Positions 1 through 8,564 of a DNA stretch of 57,025 nt are shown here, piece by piece. The stretch's first letter is position 1; each line of letters begins with the position of its first letter. The DNA comes from Chitinophaga filiformis (lineage in GTDB: Bacteria; Bacteroidota; Bacteroidia; Chitinophagales; Chitinophagaceae): positions 1 through 57,025 of the forward strand of contig NZ_FNBN01000007.1 in the NCBI RefSeq assembly GCF_900102545.1. Direction: 5' to 3'. The notes beneath the pieces were generated by a model. The model had not been told where the DNA came from. It was given only the letters and a program-made list of their open reading frames with translations, and searched no databases. The position numbers and the translations under genes are program-made.

Positions 1-276
1 ATTTTGCTTCTTCAATGCATCAAACTCTTTTTTTTCCTGTTCTGTCATGGCCGTAGATATTATGGTTTTTTCCAAAGTCGTTTGCCTAAGTTCGGAAGAA
101 AAAAGAGAGTACCAATAAGCCACTTGGGTTTTAGTGATCCTATAACGAGCTGCGACCTGGCTCATGCTTTGGTCTCCGGCCATGTAATCGGCCACTACTT
201 TGTCCATGAACGACTGCTCATATTGGAACTGCGGGCCCAGACGTCCCTTGCGTCCCTGATTGTTTGAATTTTGCAT
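1..276 (-). CDS. IS3-type transposase OrfA, cut by window edge
   Basis: The reverse strand stays open from an ATG at 276 to the window start, giving at least 92 residues. An N-terminal helix-turn-helix is visible (SQVAARYRITKTQVAYWY, about residues 46-63), followed by an acidic, Lys/Glu-rich stretch that could begin the leucine-zipper part of IS3 OrfA proteins. OrfA binds the element ends and normally works with an OrfB integrase made by frameshifting; OrfB would lie beyond the window. The family call rests on the HTH layout and on the end-like sequence 40 bases upstream of the start. A chromosomal HTH protein is a less likely alternative. Confidence 0.7.
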   Translation of the reverse strand, partial: MQNSNNQGRKGRLGPQFQYEQSFMDKVVADYMAGDQSMSQVAARYRITKTQVAYWYSLFSSELRQTTLEKTIISTAMTEQEKKEFDALKKQN

Positions 277-278
277 GT

Positions 279-300
279 TTTACACTTTTTAAAGTGTAAA
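279..300. repeat. 10-bp perfect inverted repeat upstream of IS3 OrfA
   Basis: TTTACACTTT (279-288) and AAAGTGTAAA (291-300) are perfect complements separated by TT. It sits 3 bases before the OrfA start, inside the presumed IS end, so it is a likely transposase operator or a hairpin limiting translation. Its role is inferred. Confidence 0.5.
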
Positions 301-319
301 CCTATTTCAGGACCTGACA
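301..319 (-). mobile_element. Presumed outer end of the IS3-type element
   Basis: Read on the reverse strand from 319, the sequence TGTCAGGTCCTGAAATAG leads into OrfA. The TG start and the distance to OrfA fit an IS3-family terminal inverted repeat. The partner end lies outside the window, so the boundary is an inference. Confidence 0.4.
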
Positions 320-323
320 AACA

Positions 324-403
324 ATGGTTCTCCTATGGGTATTTTACGTTCATCCTACGTCTTTGAACGTAAGATGAACGTAAGATACCCATAGGAGAAC
401 CAT
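324..403. repeat. 36-bp imperfect inverted repeat with 8-base loop
   Basis: Arms 324-359 and 368-403 are complementary at 34 of 36 positions around the loop TCTTTGAA. The arms begin and end with ATGGTTCTCC / GGAGAACCAT. It starts five bases outside the presumed IS3 end, so it may be a preferred target, the relic of another element, or a stable RNA hairpin. It contains no open frame. Confidence 0.75.
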
Positions 404-470
404 AGCTAATACCTGTTTAAATAGGCATCATGTCCTTGTCTCTTCAAGTTCAGAATGCGTAAAACCCGCA

Positions 471-794
471 ATGAAAAAAGCCTTAATTTTAGATAAAAAA
501 ACTATGGCAAGAACAAACAATCATTTATGGAACGGCTTAAAGACAAGCCGTGGAAAAATCAATAAAGACTTCGTACTGAAAACGCGCGGAGACAAGACAT
601 TTATCAGTAAGTATCCTGACATGAGCAATGTTGTTCCGTCAGCATTACAGCTTACGTACAAGGATAGATTTATGCATGCAGTTGCATATGCCAAGAGCAT
701 TATCAGTGACCCCGGGAAGAAGGCTACTTATAAAGTAAGACCTGGTAGTACGGTATATCATTCTGCTATTAAAGATTACCTGGAAAATAATTAA
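471..794 (+). CDS. Small basic protein, unknown function
   Basis: 107 residues, rich in Lys and Arg, with no signal peptide or membrane segment. I do not recognise it. The body reads like small Bacteroidota proteins that begin MAR... and carry a conserved RGDKTFIS-type strand followed by a helix (RFMHAVAYAKSII), but no function is known for those. An internal ATG at 504 opens with MARTNN and may be the true start, giving 96 residues. A hairpin at 868-902 could end its transcript. It stands alone between the IS3 remnant and the CMAH-like gene. Confidence 0.5.
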   Translation: MKKALILDKKTMARTNNHLWNGLKTSRGKINKDFVLKTRGDKTFISKYPDMSNVVPSALQLTYKDRFMHAVAYAKSIISDPGKKATYKVRPGSTVYHSAIKDYLENN

Positions 795-867
795 TTCAGG
801 ACAGGCGTTCATGACTCGTATTAAGACATCAGCTGACACACAACTTTCTCCCGTTGCGTTTTCGATA

Positions 868-902
868 TAAAACCTGGATCTATTTCACCGCGCCAGGTTT
901 TA
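868..902 (+). terminator. Probable terminator after the small basic gene
   Basis: TAAAACCTGG (868-877) pairs perfectly with CCAGGTTTTA (893-902). The T run forms the 3' side of the stem, as in short bidirectional terminators. The loop is 15 bases. Confidence 0.5.
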
Positions 903-1054
903 CGCATTTCCATTCCCTCCTGATTACTGAAAAAATAGAGTAATAATGCTCCTTATCTCCTCCAAAAACCTGGGAGGCAGTTGTTTCATTACACCGCTAC
1001 AGCCCCAATGCTCGTAGAATAGCGTAAATAACACAATATTACAGCATTGTGCAT

Positions 1055-1084
1055 TTTGAACTCTGGGCGAAGTTTGTATCTTTG
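1055..1084 (+). promoter_or_regulatory. Bacteroidota promoter of the CMAH-like gene
   Basis: TTTG at 1055-1058 and TATCTTTG at 1077-1084, 18 bases apart, match the known TTTG / TAnnTTTG consensus of Bacteroidota. The start codon follows 21 bases downstream. Confidence 0.65.
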
Positions 1085-1104
1085 CCCCCTCAGTCTCTAT
1101 AACT

Positions 1105-2787
1105 ATGAAAAAATTGGGAAGTTTCTTCAAGAAACATAGTGAGTCCATTAAAACAATTGAACACAAATTCTTAAAACAGGGCATCAACGACGTTGGGGAA
1201 CACTTTGTAAAGGTGAGCGCCAATGGTGGGATAGATTACGTCATTAATAAGGTTTGTGATCACGCAGGCGGTAGATTAATTCTTAAAGAAAATGTTGCCG
1301 TTTGTCCGCTACATGACTGGAGACTGAATCTCGAATCTCTGCAATATAATAATTCGCACGAGTGCAAGAAGACCGTCGACTTTAACCTGGACGAGGATGG
1401 CAATATCCAGGTTGCTGAACAGAAAAGCCACCTGGTCAATCCATTCAAAGGGGAAAAGAAAGGAGAAGTCAAGCTCCGCTGGCTGAACCATGCCACAGTG
1501 TATATCGAGTGTAACGGCAAAAGCATTATCACCGATCCCTGGTTGTTCGGACCCGCCTTCCTTACAGGATGGTGGCTGGCTTCACCGTCGCCTGAGGATA
1601 GTATCGAATTGCTCAGGAACGCGGATTATGTATTCATTTCACATAATCACCCCGATCATTTACATGCGGAAACCCTTTCGATACTTCCCAAAAATAAAAA
1701 ACTGATTGTTGCAGACTTCGGCTCCAAATCTGCTGAAAAGTACCTTCAGGCGCTGGGATTCACTAATATTCAGGCACTTAGCTTCAATGATATTTTCGCA
1801 ATAGGCGATCATTTCCAGATCAGTATACTGAAATCAGGAGACTTCAGAGACGATTCCGGCTTATACGTCTATGCCAACGGACACGAGTATCTGCTGACAG
1901 TGGACTGTAACTTCCTGAATTTCAATATCCTTCCCCGGGAAGTAGATATGCTCTTCACTTCCTTCGCTGGTGGTGCATCCGGTTTCCCGTTGTGTTTCCA
2001 CAACTATACAGAAGAAGAGAAAGGCGCCATTCTGAAACGCAACAAAGGCGCTGTTAAATTCCTGGTAACACAGTATCTGCAGGCCGCCCAGCCCCGTTAT
2101 TATTCACCTTACGCCGGCATGTTCTCTGAGTATGCAGAAAGGGACAGCTATATCAAAGAGACTAATCAAAAGAACGCTGCTACCGATTATGCAGAACTGG
2201 CACAGAAGCATAAAGCGCAATTCATAGCGCCTGCGGCAGACCAGGAGATTATCTTCACCAATGGAACATTGATCCTCAATAAGTTAGAGGTAGATTTTCT
2301 GCAACCGGAAGAAACAGAATTCTACATCGATAAGCTTAAAGAAGAATACCAATATGATGCTGACGCTATCATTGCGTATTTTAAGGAGTCCAACTACTCA
2401 GGCAAACAGATCATTGAGATCATCCCGACCGATGACAACTTTGAGCAGATAGTTGGGGGTATCGTATATGCGGACTTTTACAAAAAAGAGTTCCGTGTTA
2501 TCACAGAAAAGGAACTGGTTACAGAAGAGCCAGGATACAGGGTGATGCAGTTGAAAGTTAGACCGGAGGCCTTTATGTGTGTTGTAGAAAACTATCTGCC
2601 ATGGGAAGATTTTTCGATTGGTTTCCAGATGCGCGTAACAAGGATGCCAAATGAATATGAATCTGACTTCTGGTATCACTTTACCAATAACTATATCGGT
2701 AAGCGACATTTCAGGTATTCTTCTTTCTGCGGCGCCTGTACCGTCATAGAGCAGAATCCGATCTGGGTCAAAACTGAAACTGCTTAA
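1105..2787 (+). CDS. Rieske / metallo-beta-lactamase protein resembling CMP-Neu5Ac hydroxylase
   Basis: 560 residues, cytosolic (no signal peptide). An N-terminal Rieske [2Fe-2S] domain shows Cys51-x-His53 and Cys67-x2-His70. It is followed by a UlaG-like metallo-beta-lactamase domain with His180-x-His182-x-Asp184-His185. Several blocks match what I remember of vertebrate CMAH: DPWLFGPAFLTGWWL, FAGGASGFPLCF, a QPRYYSPYAG segment and YIKETNQKN, in the same order and with similar overall length (about 590). CMAH converts CMP-Neu5Ac to CMP-Neu5Gc using electrons delivered to its Rieske centre. The true substrate here is unknown and no sialic-acid genes are nearby. It has its own promoter and possibly a structured terminator, so it is probably monocistronic. 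The fold is near certain; the hydroxylase function is inference. Confidence 0.85.
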   Translation: MKKLGSFFKKHSESIKTIEHKFLKQGINDVGEHFVKVSANGGIDYVINKVCDHAGGRLILKENVAVCPLHDWRLNLESLQYNNSHECKKTVDFNLDEDGNIQVAEQKSHLVNPFKGEKKGEVKLRWLNHATVYIECNGKSIITDPWLFGPAFLTGWWLASPSPEDSIELLRNADYVFISHNHPDHLHAETLSILPKNKKLIVADFGSKSAEKYLQALGFTNIQALSFNDIFAIGDHFQISILKSGDFRDDSGLYVYANGHEYLLTVDCNFLNFNILPREVDMLFTSFAGGASGFPLCFHNYTEEEKGAILKRNKGAVKFLVTQYLQAAQPRYYSPYAGMFSEYAERDSYIKETNQKNAATDYAELAQKHKAQFIAPAADQEIIFTNGTLILNKLEVDFLQPEETEFYIDKLKEEYQYDADAIIAYFKESNYSGKQIIEIIPTDDNFEQIVGGIVYADFYKKEFRVITEKELVTEEPGYRVMQLKVRPEAFMCVVENYLPWEDFSIGFQMRVTRMPNEYESDFWYHFTNNYIGKRHFRYSSFCGACTVIEQNPIWVKTETA

Positions 2788-2841
2788 GTAAAGGGCAGCT
2801 TTCGTAGGCCAAACGAGGTAAGGCTAGCTTATATAATTAAT

Positions 2842-2926
2842 GCAGATATACTCAGCTAAACCAATATCTTAAAAAGCGCATTCAAGCTTTATACAAGATA
2901 GGCTGCTGTGTATATCTGCTTTGTTT
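2842..2926 (+). terminator. Nested long hairpin with U-rich tail
   Basis: GCAGATATAC (2842-2851) pairs with GTATATCTGC (2910-2919). Inside it CAGC/GCTG, then TATCTT (2865-2870) with AAGATA (2895-2900), then AAAGC with GCTTT (2886-2890) stack toward one apical loop. TTTGTTTTTT-type sequence follows. It is probably the terminator of the CMAH-like gene, but is unusually elaborate and could be a small RNA. Confidence 0.5.
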
Positions 2927-3098
2927 TTTAAGCCGGAATTGCTTTGAGATAGTAGACGAGGGCTGAGTCGCCTTACCTGTTCCTGAAATTTGCCGGGCAG
3001 CCCCGGTAGCGATTACCCCTTAGCCTGTTTATATCCGGATGACAATACAGTAGATGAACATTACAGTAGCATCCTGATAACACGCACCTAGTGTCATA

Positions 3099-3143
3099 AT
3101 ATTGTAACATATTGTAAATCCGCCTGTTGTCTCGTTACAATAT
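3099..3143. promoter_or_regulatory. Inverted repeat upstream of the four-gene operon
   Basis: ATATTGTAAC (3099-3108) and GTTACAATAT (3134-3143) are perfect complements 25 bases apart, about 80 bases before the first gene. It may be a regulator site; no regulator is identified. Confidence 0.35.
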
Positions 3144-3224
3144 CGACTAGCTTTATTACGCTTTTTTCACTTAGTATAACGTGTTTTTGCCCCTTAAGAA
3201 TACCTAAGTAATATCGTATTGCAA

Positions 3225-4637
3225 ATGTTTTATTCCCCCAGGAACAATATTGGCCATTTATGGTTAATGCTATTCTTATGCCTATACTTTACCTCGTCAA
3301 TCGGATGCAAAAAAGGCAACAAGGTTGTGGCTAACTTTAAGATCGTTAACAAAACTTGTGGTACAGATTCATGCACTGTACAATTTGACAATACCTCTTC
3401 CCCTGCCGATACCTATAATTGGGATTTCGGCGATGGACATATTTCCTATCTGAGAGATCCCATTCATATTTACGCTAAAAACAGAGACTATTATATTGTT
3501 ACGTTAAAAGTGATCAATGCAGAGGCCTCTAAAGAGAATGTGAAGACAGACACGGTCTTTATTTTTGAAAAATCGAATTGCCAGAGTATCGGCTCATTTT
3601 CCTGTGCCAGTGAACTGAAATCAGGCCAGATGGTAAAAGATAAAATGGGAGATAATAACAACAACTATTACTATTTTATTGTGCAACAGCCCGGGGTTGC
3701 CAAAATTGAGCTGTCACCTGTGCCTTCGGGGAGCTACACTACCGTTAGTATATTGTCTGAGGCTACTACCAATAGTAGCGTTATAAAGTCGCAGTATGGC
3801 TATCCGGGAGAAGCAATACGGTTTTACGCTGGACCATTTTCCAGAGATACTTTCTTTATACGCGTTGAGAACTGGAATAAAGGGAATGAATTATATGGAA
3901 TCACCTGCACATTAGATCAGAATGACCCTAATGAATTAAACGGCAGTTTTTATCTGGCCACCCATCTGACATTGGGACAAAGTACCTCCGGTACCATGTT
4001 ACCGCTTAACGACCAGGATTATTTTCGTTTCTATCAGCCAAGATCAGGCGCAGTGGATATCAAAATATCTCCTGTACCTAATTTATCCAGCAATGGAAGT
4101 ATGACTGTCACTGTCTATAAGGAGGCCGACCAGTCTACCAATATCCGTACAAAATATGGTAATCCTGGTGAGACTATGTCATTTTCCGTTGGGCCGCTCG
4201 AAGAAGGTTTTCATTACATACAGCTTTCTGCGCACGGCGAGAGTACTGAGAAGTATTCTATCACGGTGGACATGGATAAATATGACCTGAACGAGAACAA
4301 TAATACTTTTAGTAAAGCAACCTTATTGACACAGGCCAGAGGTCTACAAGCTACCATCAAATCAGTTGATGATGTTGACTATTACCGATATACGGCGACT
4401 ACTAACGGACCCGCAATTATTAATATAGACCGCGTACCAGCAGGATTAGGATATCTGTATGTAGAAGTATATAAAGCGGCGAGCTCAAACGACCGCATCA
4501 GCTACGCCTATTATACCGGTGAAGAAGCAGTCAGTCTAAAAACAGTATCAATGGCACAAGGGCAAACATATTATATTAAAATTTCAGGGTACAATAGCGA
4601 AAGTAGCGAACCTTATCAGATCAATATTCAACAATAA
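3225..4637 (+). CDS. PKD-domain lipoprotein with three PPC-like repeats
   Basis: 470 residues from the ATG at 3225 (the frame also opens with TTG at 3219). A signal peptide ends in a lipobox SSIGC (Cys28) followed by KK, so it is a lipoprotein. A PKD-like domain follows (NWDFGDG). Three repeats of about 115 residues then share the pattern SG.M...D.DYYRF, SPVP, YG.PGE and the closing Y.I.V; they resemble pre-peptidase C-terminal (PPC) beta domains. The likely role is a surface or periplasmic binding protein. It is the first gene of a four-gene run (gaps of 3, 1 and 2 bases), so it probably acts with the next three products. The exact function is unknown. Confidence 0.75.
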   Translation: MFYSPRNNIGHLWLMLFLCLYFTSSIGCKKGNKVVANFKIVNKTCGTDSCTVQFDNTSSPADTYNWDFGDGHISYLRDPIHIYAKNRDYYIVTLKVINAEASKENVKTDTVFIFEKSNCQSIGSFSCASELKSGQMVKDKMGDNNNNYYYFIVQQPGVAKIELSPVPSGSYTTVSILSEATTNSSVIKSQYGYPGEAIRFYAGPFSRDTFFIRVENWNKGNELYGITCTLDQNDPNELNGSFYLATHLTLGQSTSGTMLPLNDQDYFRFYQPRSGAVDIKISPVPNLSSNGSMTVTVYKEADQSTNIRTKYGNPGETMSFSVGPLEEGFHYIQLSAHGESTEKYSITVDMDKYDLNENNNTFSKATLLTQARGLQATIKSVDDVDYYRYTATTNGPAIINIDRVPAGLGYLYVEVYKAASSNDRISYAYYTGEEAVSLKTVSMAQGQTYYIKISGYNSESSEPYQINIQQ

Positions 4638-4640
4638 ATA

Positions 4641-5450
4641 ATGGCATCAACTCCTCCTCCGAACAAGTGGCTCGTGCTACTCGCCTGGATAACATTTTTG
4701 CTTGCCTTTTGTCCGCTGATATGCTGTCTTTATGTCGGCAATAATAAAGCATTCGAAATCTATCTCCCTGTGGGACTTACTGTGATAGTATTCCTTATAC
4801 AGCAGACCGGAAAACGTTTTAATGCAAGCATGTTCTTTTTTTCACAATTGGCTATTATAGCCTTATCGTGTTATGTGAGCGTTGCTGTATTGAAACCTTT
4901 TGACCGGGACATGAGTTTATTATACAATCTTAAAAAAGATTTCACTACGGCACATAATAACTATTGCTCGCAACTCAATTATCAGTATATAGTAAATGAA
5001 AAAGAGCTTGACGATGTCAGAAAAACTGTACAAAATGGGCATGAACATATTATAGACTCGCTGATGAAGGCAGAAAGAAGTGGCATGGGCATGTGGGACA
5101 ATAATTACAGGAGTGCGTTGGATAGCTTATCTGCCGTGCTTTCCAATAAATATACAACAGCGTTGAAGAATAACTATATCTGTGTCAGGATAAACGAAGT
5201 AATCCAACGAAGAGATCTTGGATTACTCAGGCAGTTGTTCGACCAGTGTGGGTTTACATCAAATACAGAAATGGTGAGCATAAAAGAAAATGATGAAATA
5301 GGTAGAAATCATGGTAAACTGAAAGATTTTCTTGAAGGAATGATCATCATAGGAACGCATGGCGGCATCTGGAAATTTCAACGGGTGATAGAGATCATCC
5401 CCGATGTAGAAAGTAATAAAATTCTGAAAATAAAATTCCTCGTAGAATAA
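4641..5450 (+). CDS. Membrane protein, unknown function
   Basis: 269 residues. Three hydrophobic helices in the first 85 residues (about 9-32, 38-54 and 62-83) are followed by a soluble, charged and mostly helical region of about 180 residues with a probable coiled-coil part near 95-175. I do not recognise the family. It starts 3 bases after the PKD lipoprotein and ends 1 base before the next gene, which implies co-transcription and a shared envelope function, perhaps as the inner-membrane anchor of a complex. Confidence 0.65.
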   Translation: MASTPPPNKWLVLLAWITFLLAFCPLICCLYVGNNKAFEIYLPVGLTVIVFLIQQTGKRFNASMFFFSQLAIIALSCYVSVAVLKPFDRDMSLLYNLKKDFTTAHNNYCSQLNYQYIVNEKELDDVRKTVQNGHEHIIDSLMKAERSGMGMWDNNYRSALDSLSAVLSNKYTTALKNNYICVRINEVIQRRDLGLLRQLFDQCGFTSNTEMVSIKENDEIGRNHGKLKDFLEGMIIIGTHGGIWKFQRVIEIIPDVESNKILKIKFLVE

Positions 5451-5451
5451 T

Positions 5452-6027
5452 ATGAGAAACATTCTTTTTGCCTTTATCCTGGCTGTTATTAGCCTGTCAT
5501 CGAGCGCCCAGTTAAGAGAAGTACCCAGATCCAGAATACTTTCAGATAATATAGTCAGGGACGGCGCGCAAAGTATATTGGATGATTACACCCGTGCGGT
5601 TGAAATGGCAGCGGATTGCAAGAATGGTGGTGTTCATTTGAAAAGCTTCCTACAGCTATTTACACCCGACGCCTATATCGAAGTTTCCAGTCGCAGTAGA
5701 ACAGGGACGGTATCCAGGACTCCCGCAGCATATATTAATGGTCTTAGAAGGCTTTGTGTAGCCGGCATTTACGATGAAATACATTTTGATTTTTCCGAAG
5801 ACATATTGGAAAGAAGTAACCTTATCTACCAGTTTGGTGGCGCCTGCGAAATTGATCGGCGTATACATCAGACATTCAGAGGTTATAGAAACAATGTACT
5901 GACTTATTGTGATGTTACCATCAGAAGGATGTCCATTGTGTTTTATAGACTAAATGATGGCAGTTATCAGCCCTTCATAAAACGTATTACGATTGAAGAA
6001 ACAAGCGATTGCGCGCAAAGTTCATAA
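5452..6027 (+). CDS. Exported NTF2-like protein, unknown function
   Basis: 191 residues with a clear signal peptide (ILFAFILAVISLSSSAQ). The mature part opens with a helix, then LQLFTPDAYIEV and repeated beta strands, the layout of NTF2-like (SnoaL-type) domains. Four to five Cys residues near 45, 100, 135, 145 and 187 suggest disulphides. It shares the FTPDA / AAYINGLRRL pattern with the N-terminus of the next gene product, so the two modules look related by duplication. Third gene of the operon; function unknown. Confidence 0.65.
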   Translation: MRNILFAFILAVISLSSSAQLREVPRSRILSDNIVRDGAQSILDDYTRAVEMAADCKNGGVHLKSFLQLFTPDAYIEVSSRSRTGTVSRTPAAYINGLRRLCVAGIYDEIHFDFSEDILERSNLIYQFGGACEIDRRIHQTFRGYRNNVLTYCDVTIRRMSIVFYRLNDGSYQPFIKRITIEETSDCAQSS

Positions 6028-6029
6028 GC

Positions 6030-7550
6030 ATGTACAAACATCTTTTTTTTCTTGGTGTGACCACTTTTCTGTTGAACCATGCTTCAGCACAGGGGATAGT
6101 ACGCATTTCGGACCGGAAGGCAGACAGCCTTTATGAACAGGTGCTGGAGCCTTATCTAAGTTTCTTTTCCGCACTGCAGGAACGTCGTTACAACAGAGAA
6201 AAGTTTATAGCGCTTTTTGATGGAGGAAGGATAAATATTGATAATGATTTTAATAGTATACGTGCTAATATCCCTTTTACGAATGCTGCGGCTTATACGG
6301 ACGAACTGATACGTGTATTTGTTATAAACGGGGCTGAAAACTACGATAATCTTGAGATGACCCTGCCAGAGAGTATCAATGACATGAAGTTTTGTTATAA
6401 CACAGGTGTTTGTTATGTATGGATGAAAAAAACATTTACTTATAGGGTCCGGAAAAAGGACACAAGGACCGTCAGCAATTGGGTTCGATTGAAATTGAAA
6501 CATATCGGCACTACATATAAAATAGCCGAAATCATCAACGACCGTGAACCCCGGGACCTGGATAAAGATAATGTAGTAGATGACAATGTTAATGGCATCT
6601 TGTGCGATCGTTGCGCTGATACTGATCTGCATAAGGGGTATAACACGATAAAAGGATGTATCAACAACGATAGAGATGGAGATGGCATAACTGATAAACT
6701 TGATCAATGTCCTGATGATCCGGGTGGCAGAAAAGCTAAAGGATGTCCTGATATTGACAATGATGGTACCCCTGATAAATCGGACAAATGCACTTATCAG
6801 AAAGGATCTCAAAACAATGGCGGTTGTCCGATCAGTGAGTTGATCTTTGCCGTGGACGGCGGTGTCAATTATCCAACAGGTTCCTCGTATTCAAATAAAG
6901 AGTTTCTAAACAAGCAACAATATACATGGCAAAACAGTGGTCTTGCCCGGTGGGGGTACATGGCTAATCTATCCCTTCAGTACCGTTTTTCCAGTTGGTT
7001 GGCAATTGGCGTTGGTGAAATGTTTTTCTCTAACCGTTTCGATGCAGACCGTTTAGGACTAAGCTCAGAAGTATTTCTGACGAAAAATAATGCTTCATAT
7101 CGGAATGTAACTGCGACTGCAGCTAACTATAGCTTTCATGTGCCTCATGTCAAAGTATGCCTGGGTACTTTTTGGAAAGAGAACAGCGTATTCGTCATTG
7201 AACCAACAGTAGGAATGGCGTTTAATGGCTGGTCAAAAGGAGAATCACTATTGCGCATCGACTATGGCAACGGCAATTCGCAGGTAGATCGGATCTCATT
7301 AAAGGCAACCAAATCATTTTTGTTATCAGGAGGCAAAATTGGATATGAGTTTTGGGGTGAATCTGATGGTTGTGGTTTTTCCGTCAACATATTTTATTTT
7401 ACCGGGAATGCCGTCTTTCTACAGCAGGAAATAAAACTCGCCGACTTACCGAATACAATAACTTTCGGAAATCAAAGAGTTCAGATGTTTGGAGGTACGA
7501 TTGGTTTTCATTGTTATCTGTCGAGGGGAAAACAGTTGTACAAGCATTAA
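6030..7550 (+). CDS. Outer-membrane barrel with NTF2-like and thrombospondin-3 repeats
   Basis: 506 residues from the ATG at 6030; the longer frame starts with TTG at 6009 inside the previous gene, so 6030 is preferred. It has a signal peptide ending ASAQ, then an NTF2-like module (about 25-175) resembling the preceding protein. Calcium-binding thrombospondin type 3 repeats follow (about 178-270; motifs DRDGDGITDKLDQCPDD and DIDNDGTPDKSDKC). The C-terminal 230 residues alternate like a beta barrel but lack an OmpA peptidoglycan-binding domain. It is the last gene of the four-gene operon and probably its outer-membrane component. Confidence 0.7.
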   Translation: MYKHLFFLGVTTFLLNHASAQGIVRISDRKADSLYEQVLEPYLSFFSALQERRYNREKFIALFDGGRINIDNDFNSIRANIPFTNAAAYTDELIRVFVINGAENYDNLEMTLPESINDMKFCYNTGVCYVWMKKTFTYRVRKKDTRTVSNWVRLKLKHIGTTYKIAEIINDREPRDLDKDNVVDDNVNGILCDRCADTDLHKGYNTIKGCINNDRDGDGITDKLDQCPDDPGGRKAKGCPDIDNDGTPDKSDKCTYQKGSQNNGGCPISELIFAVDGGVNYPTGSSYSNKEFLNKQQYTWQNSGLARWGYMANLSLQYRFSSWLAIGVGEMFFSNRFDADRLGLSSEVFLTKNNASYRNVTATAANYSFHVPHVKVCLGTFWKENSVFVIEPTVGMAFNGWSKGESLLRIDYGNGNSQVDRISLKATKSFLLSGGKIGYEFWGESDGCGFSVNIFYFTGNAVFLQQEIKLADLPNTITFGNQRVQMFGGTIGFHCYLSRGKQLYKH

Positions 7551-7602
7551 TATTGACGCAGCTTCAGTCAAAGTACGCATAAACGGAAACTAGGGTGCCA
7601 AA

Positions 7603-8451
7603 CTACCTGACATAATTTCTATTCACATAAAAACGCTTTTCACCATCAAACTGACATTCCATCCTCGTCCACTCCCCTTTCGCATCATACACATAAGTAT
7701 AAGTATACACTGCAGCTCCCGGATCAAATCCGAATTTGAGTGATGCAATTAATCCTTTATCATTATAGGTAAACTTATAGGGAATACCACCTGTGTGCTT
7801 TATTCCTTTGAGCTTCATTACCATGGAGACCAACTGACCTTTTCCATTATAAGTATAGTCAATTGTTTTGCTGGCCAGAGTAGTATCACTTCCATATTCC
7901 TCACATCGCTTCACCAGACCTTTCGCTGTCAGCTGATAAACTTTCTTTTCGACAATACCGCCATCTCTGGCCCTGTGCAGATAAGATATTCTTCCATTGG
8001 GAGTATACCTGACATGACGGTCCAGTATCTTAGTACTGATTCCAAACTGTACCAAGCTCTTGGTAAGTATTCTGCCCTTTGCATCCAGCTCGTAAATCTC
8101 TTTGGGTTCACGTCCTCCATTCTCCACGACCACTGTATTATTCGTGTATGAAAATGTGGAAGCAGAGACGCTCGTCTGCCCGATCAAAGGCATAGCCAAA
8201 CCGATATAAGTAAACCGGTTATTATTATCAAATCTTGTGATCAGCGAATCATTCAGGATCGCGCGGCCATTACTTGTATAATGATAAACAGAAGCAATGA
8301 CCTGCTTATATTTAACGTCAGGCCTGTATAATGGAATATCAACATCATCCATCTGCAGCAACTTTTCCATTTTATATTCTTTTATGGTCTGGGCTTTGGC
8401 GGATAACTGAAAGAGGCAGCAAAATAGAATAGCAGTTTGTATACGACGCAT
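7603..8451 (-). CDS. Secreted YD-repeat-like protein
   Basis: 282 residues with a signal peptide (AILFCCLFQLSAKAQ). The body has short strands such as YTPNGRISYL, YTYNGKGQLVSM and YNDKGLIASL, which match the YD/Rhs-like pattern Y.y...G.l. No toxin domain or Rhs core is present, so it is more likely a secreted or surface beta-repeat protein than a polymorphic toxin. It is convergent with the four-gene operon and divergent from the AraC gene. Function unknown. Confidence 0.6.
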   Translation of the reverse strand: MRRIQTAILFCCLFQLSAKAQTIKEYKMEKLLQMDDVDIPLYRPDVKYKQVIASVYHYTSNGRAILNDSLITRFDNNNRFTYIGLAMPLIGQTSVSASTFSYTNNTVVVENGGREPKEIYELDAKGRILTKSLVQFGISTKILDRHVRYTPNGRISYLHRARDGGIVEKKVYQLTAKGLVKRCEEYGSDTTLASKTIDYTYNGKGQLVSMVMKLKGIKHTGGIPYKFTYNDKGLIASLKFGFDPGAAVYTYTYVYDAKGEWTRMECQFDGEKRFYVNRNYVR

Positions 8452-8564
8452 AGGTTGGGATAATTGCGCTCAAAGATAACAAATATGATAGTTTTATAAT
8501 CTATTGGTTTTAGCCCTAATTTGAAAAATGCATAGAATGGGCAAATGTCCGAAATTCCTTTACC

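Larger units (their letters stand above)
795..1104. other. Intergenic: terminator then promoter
   Basis: This stretch holds a probable terminator (868-902) and the promoter of the CMAH-like gene (1055-1084). No convincing coding frame was seen on either strand. Confidence 0.6.
2788..3224. other. Intergenic with two structured elements
   Basis: No gene seen. It contains the nested hairpin at 2842-2926 and the 10-bp inverted repeat at 3099-3143 upstream of the four-gene operon. Confidence 0.6.

Noticed and set aside
6156..6812. Reverse-strand frame of 218 codons
   Set aside because: It mirrors the coding strand of the barrel gene, and the forward product has clear thrombospondin-3 repeats.
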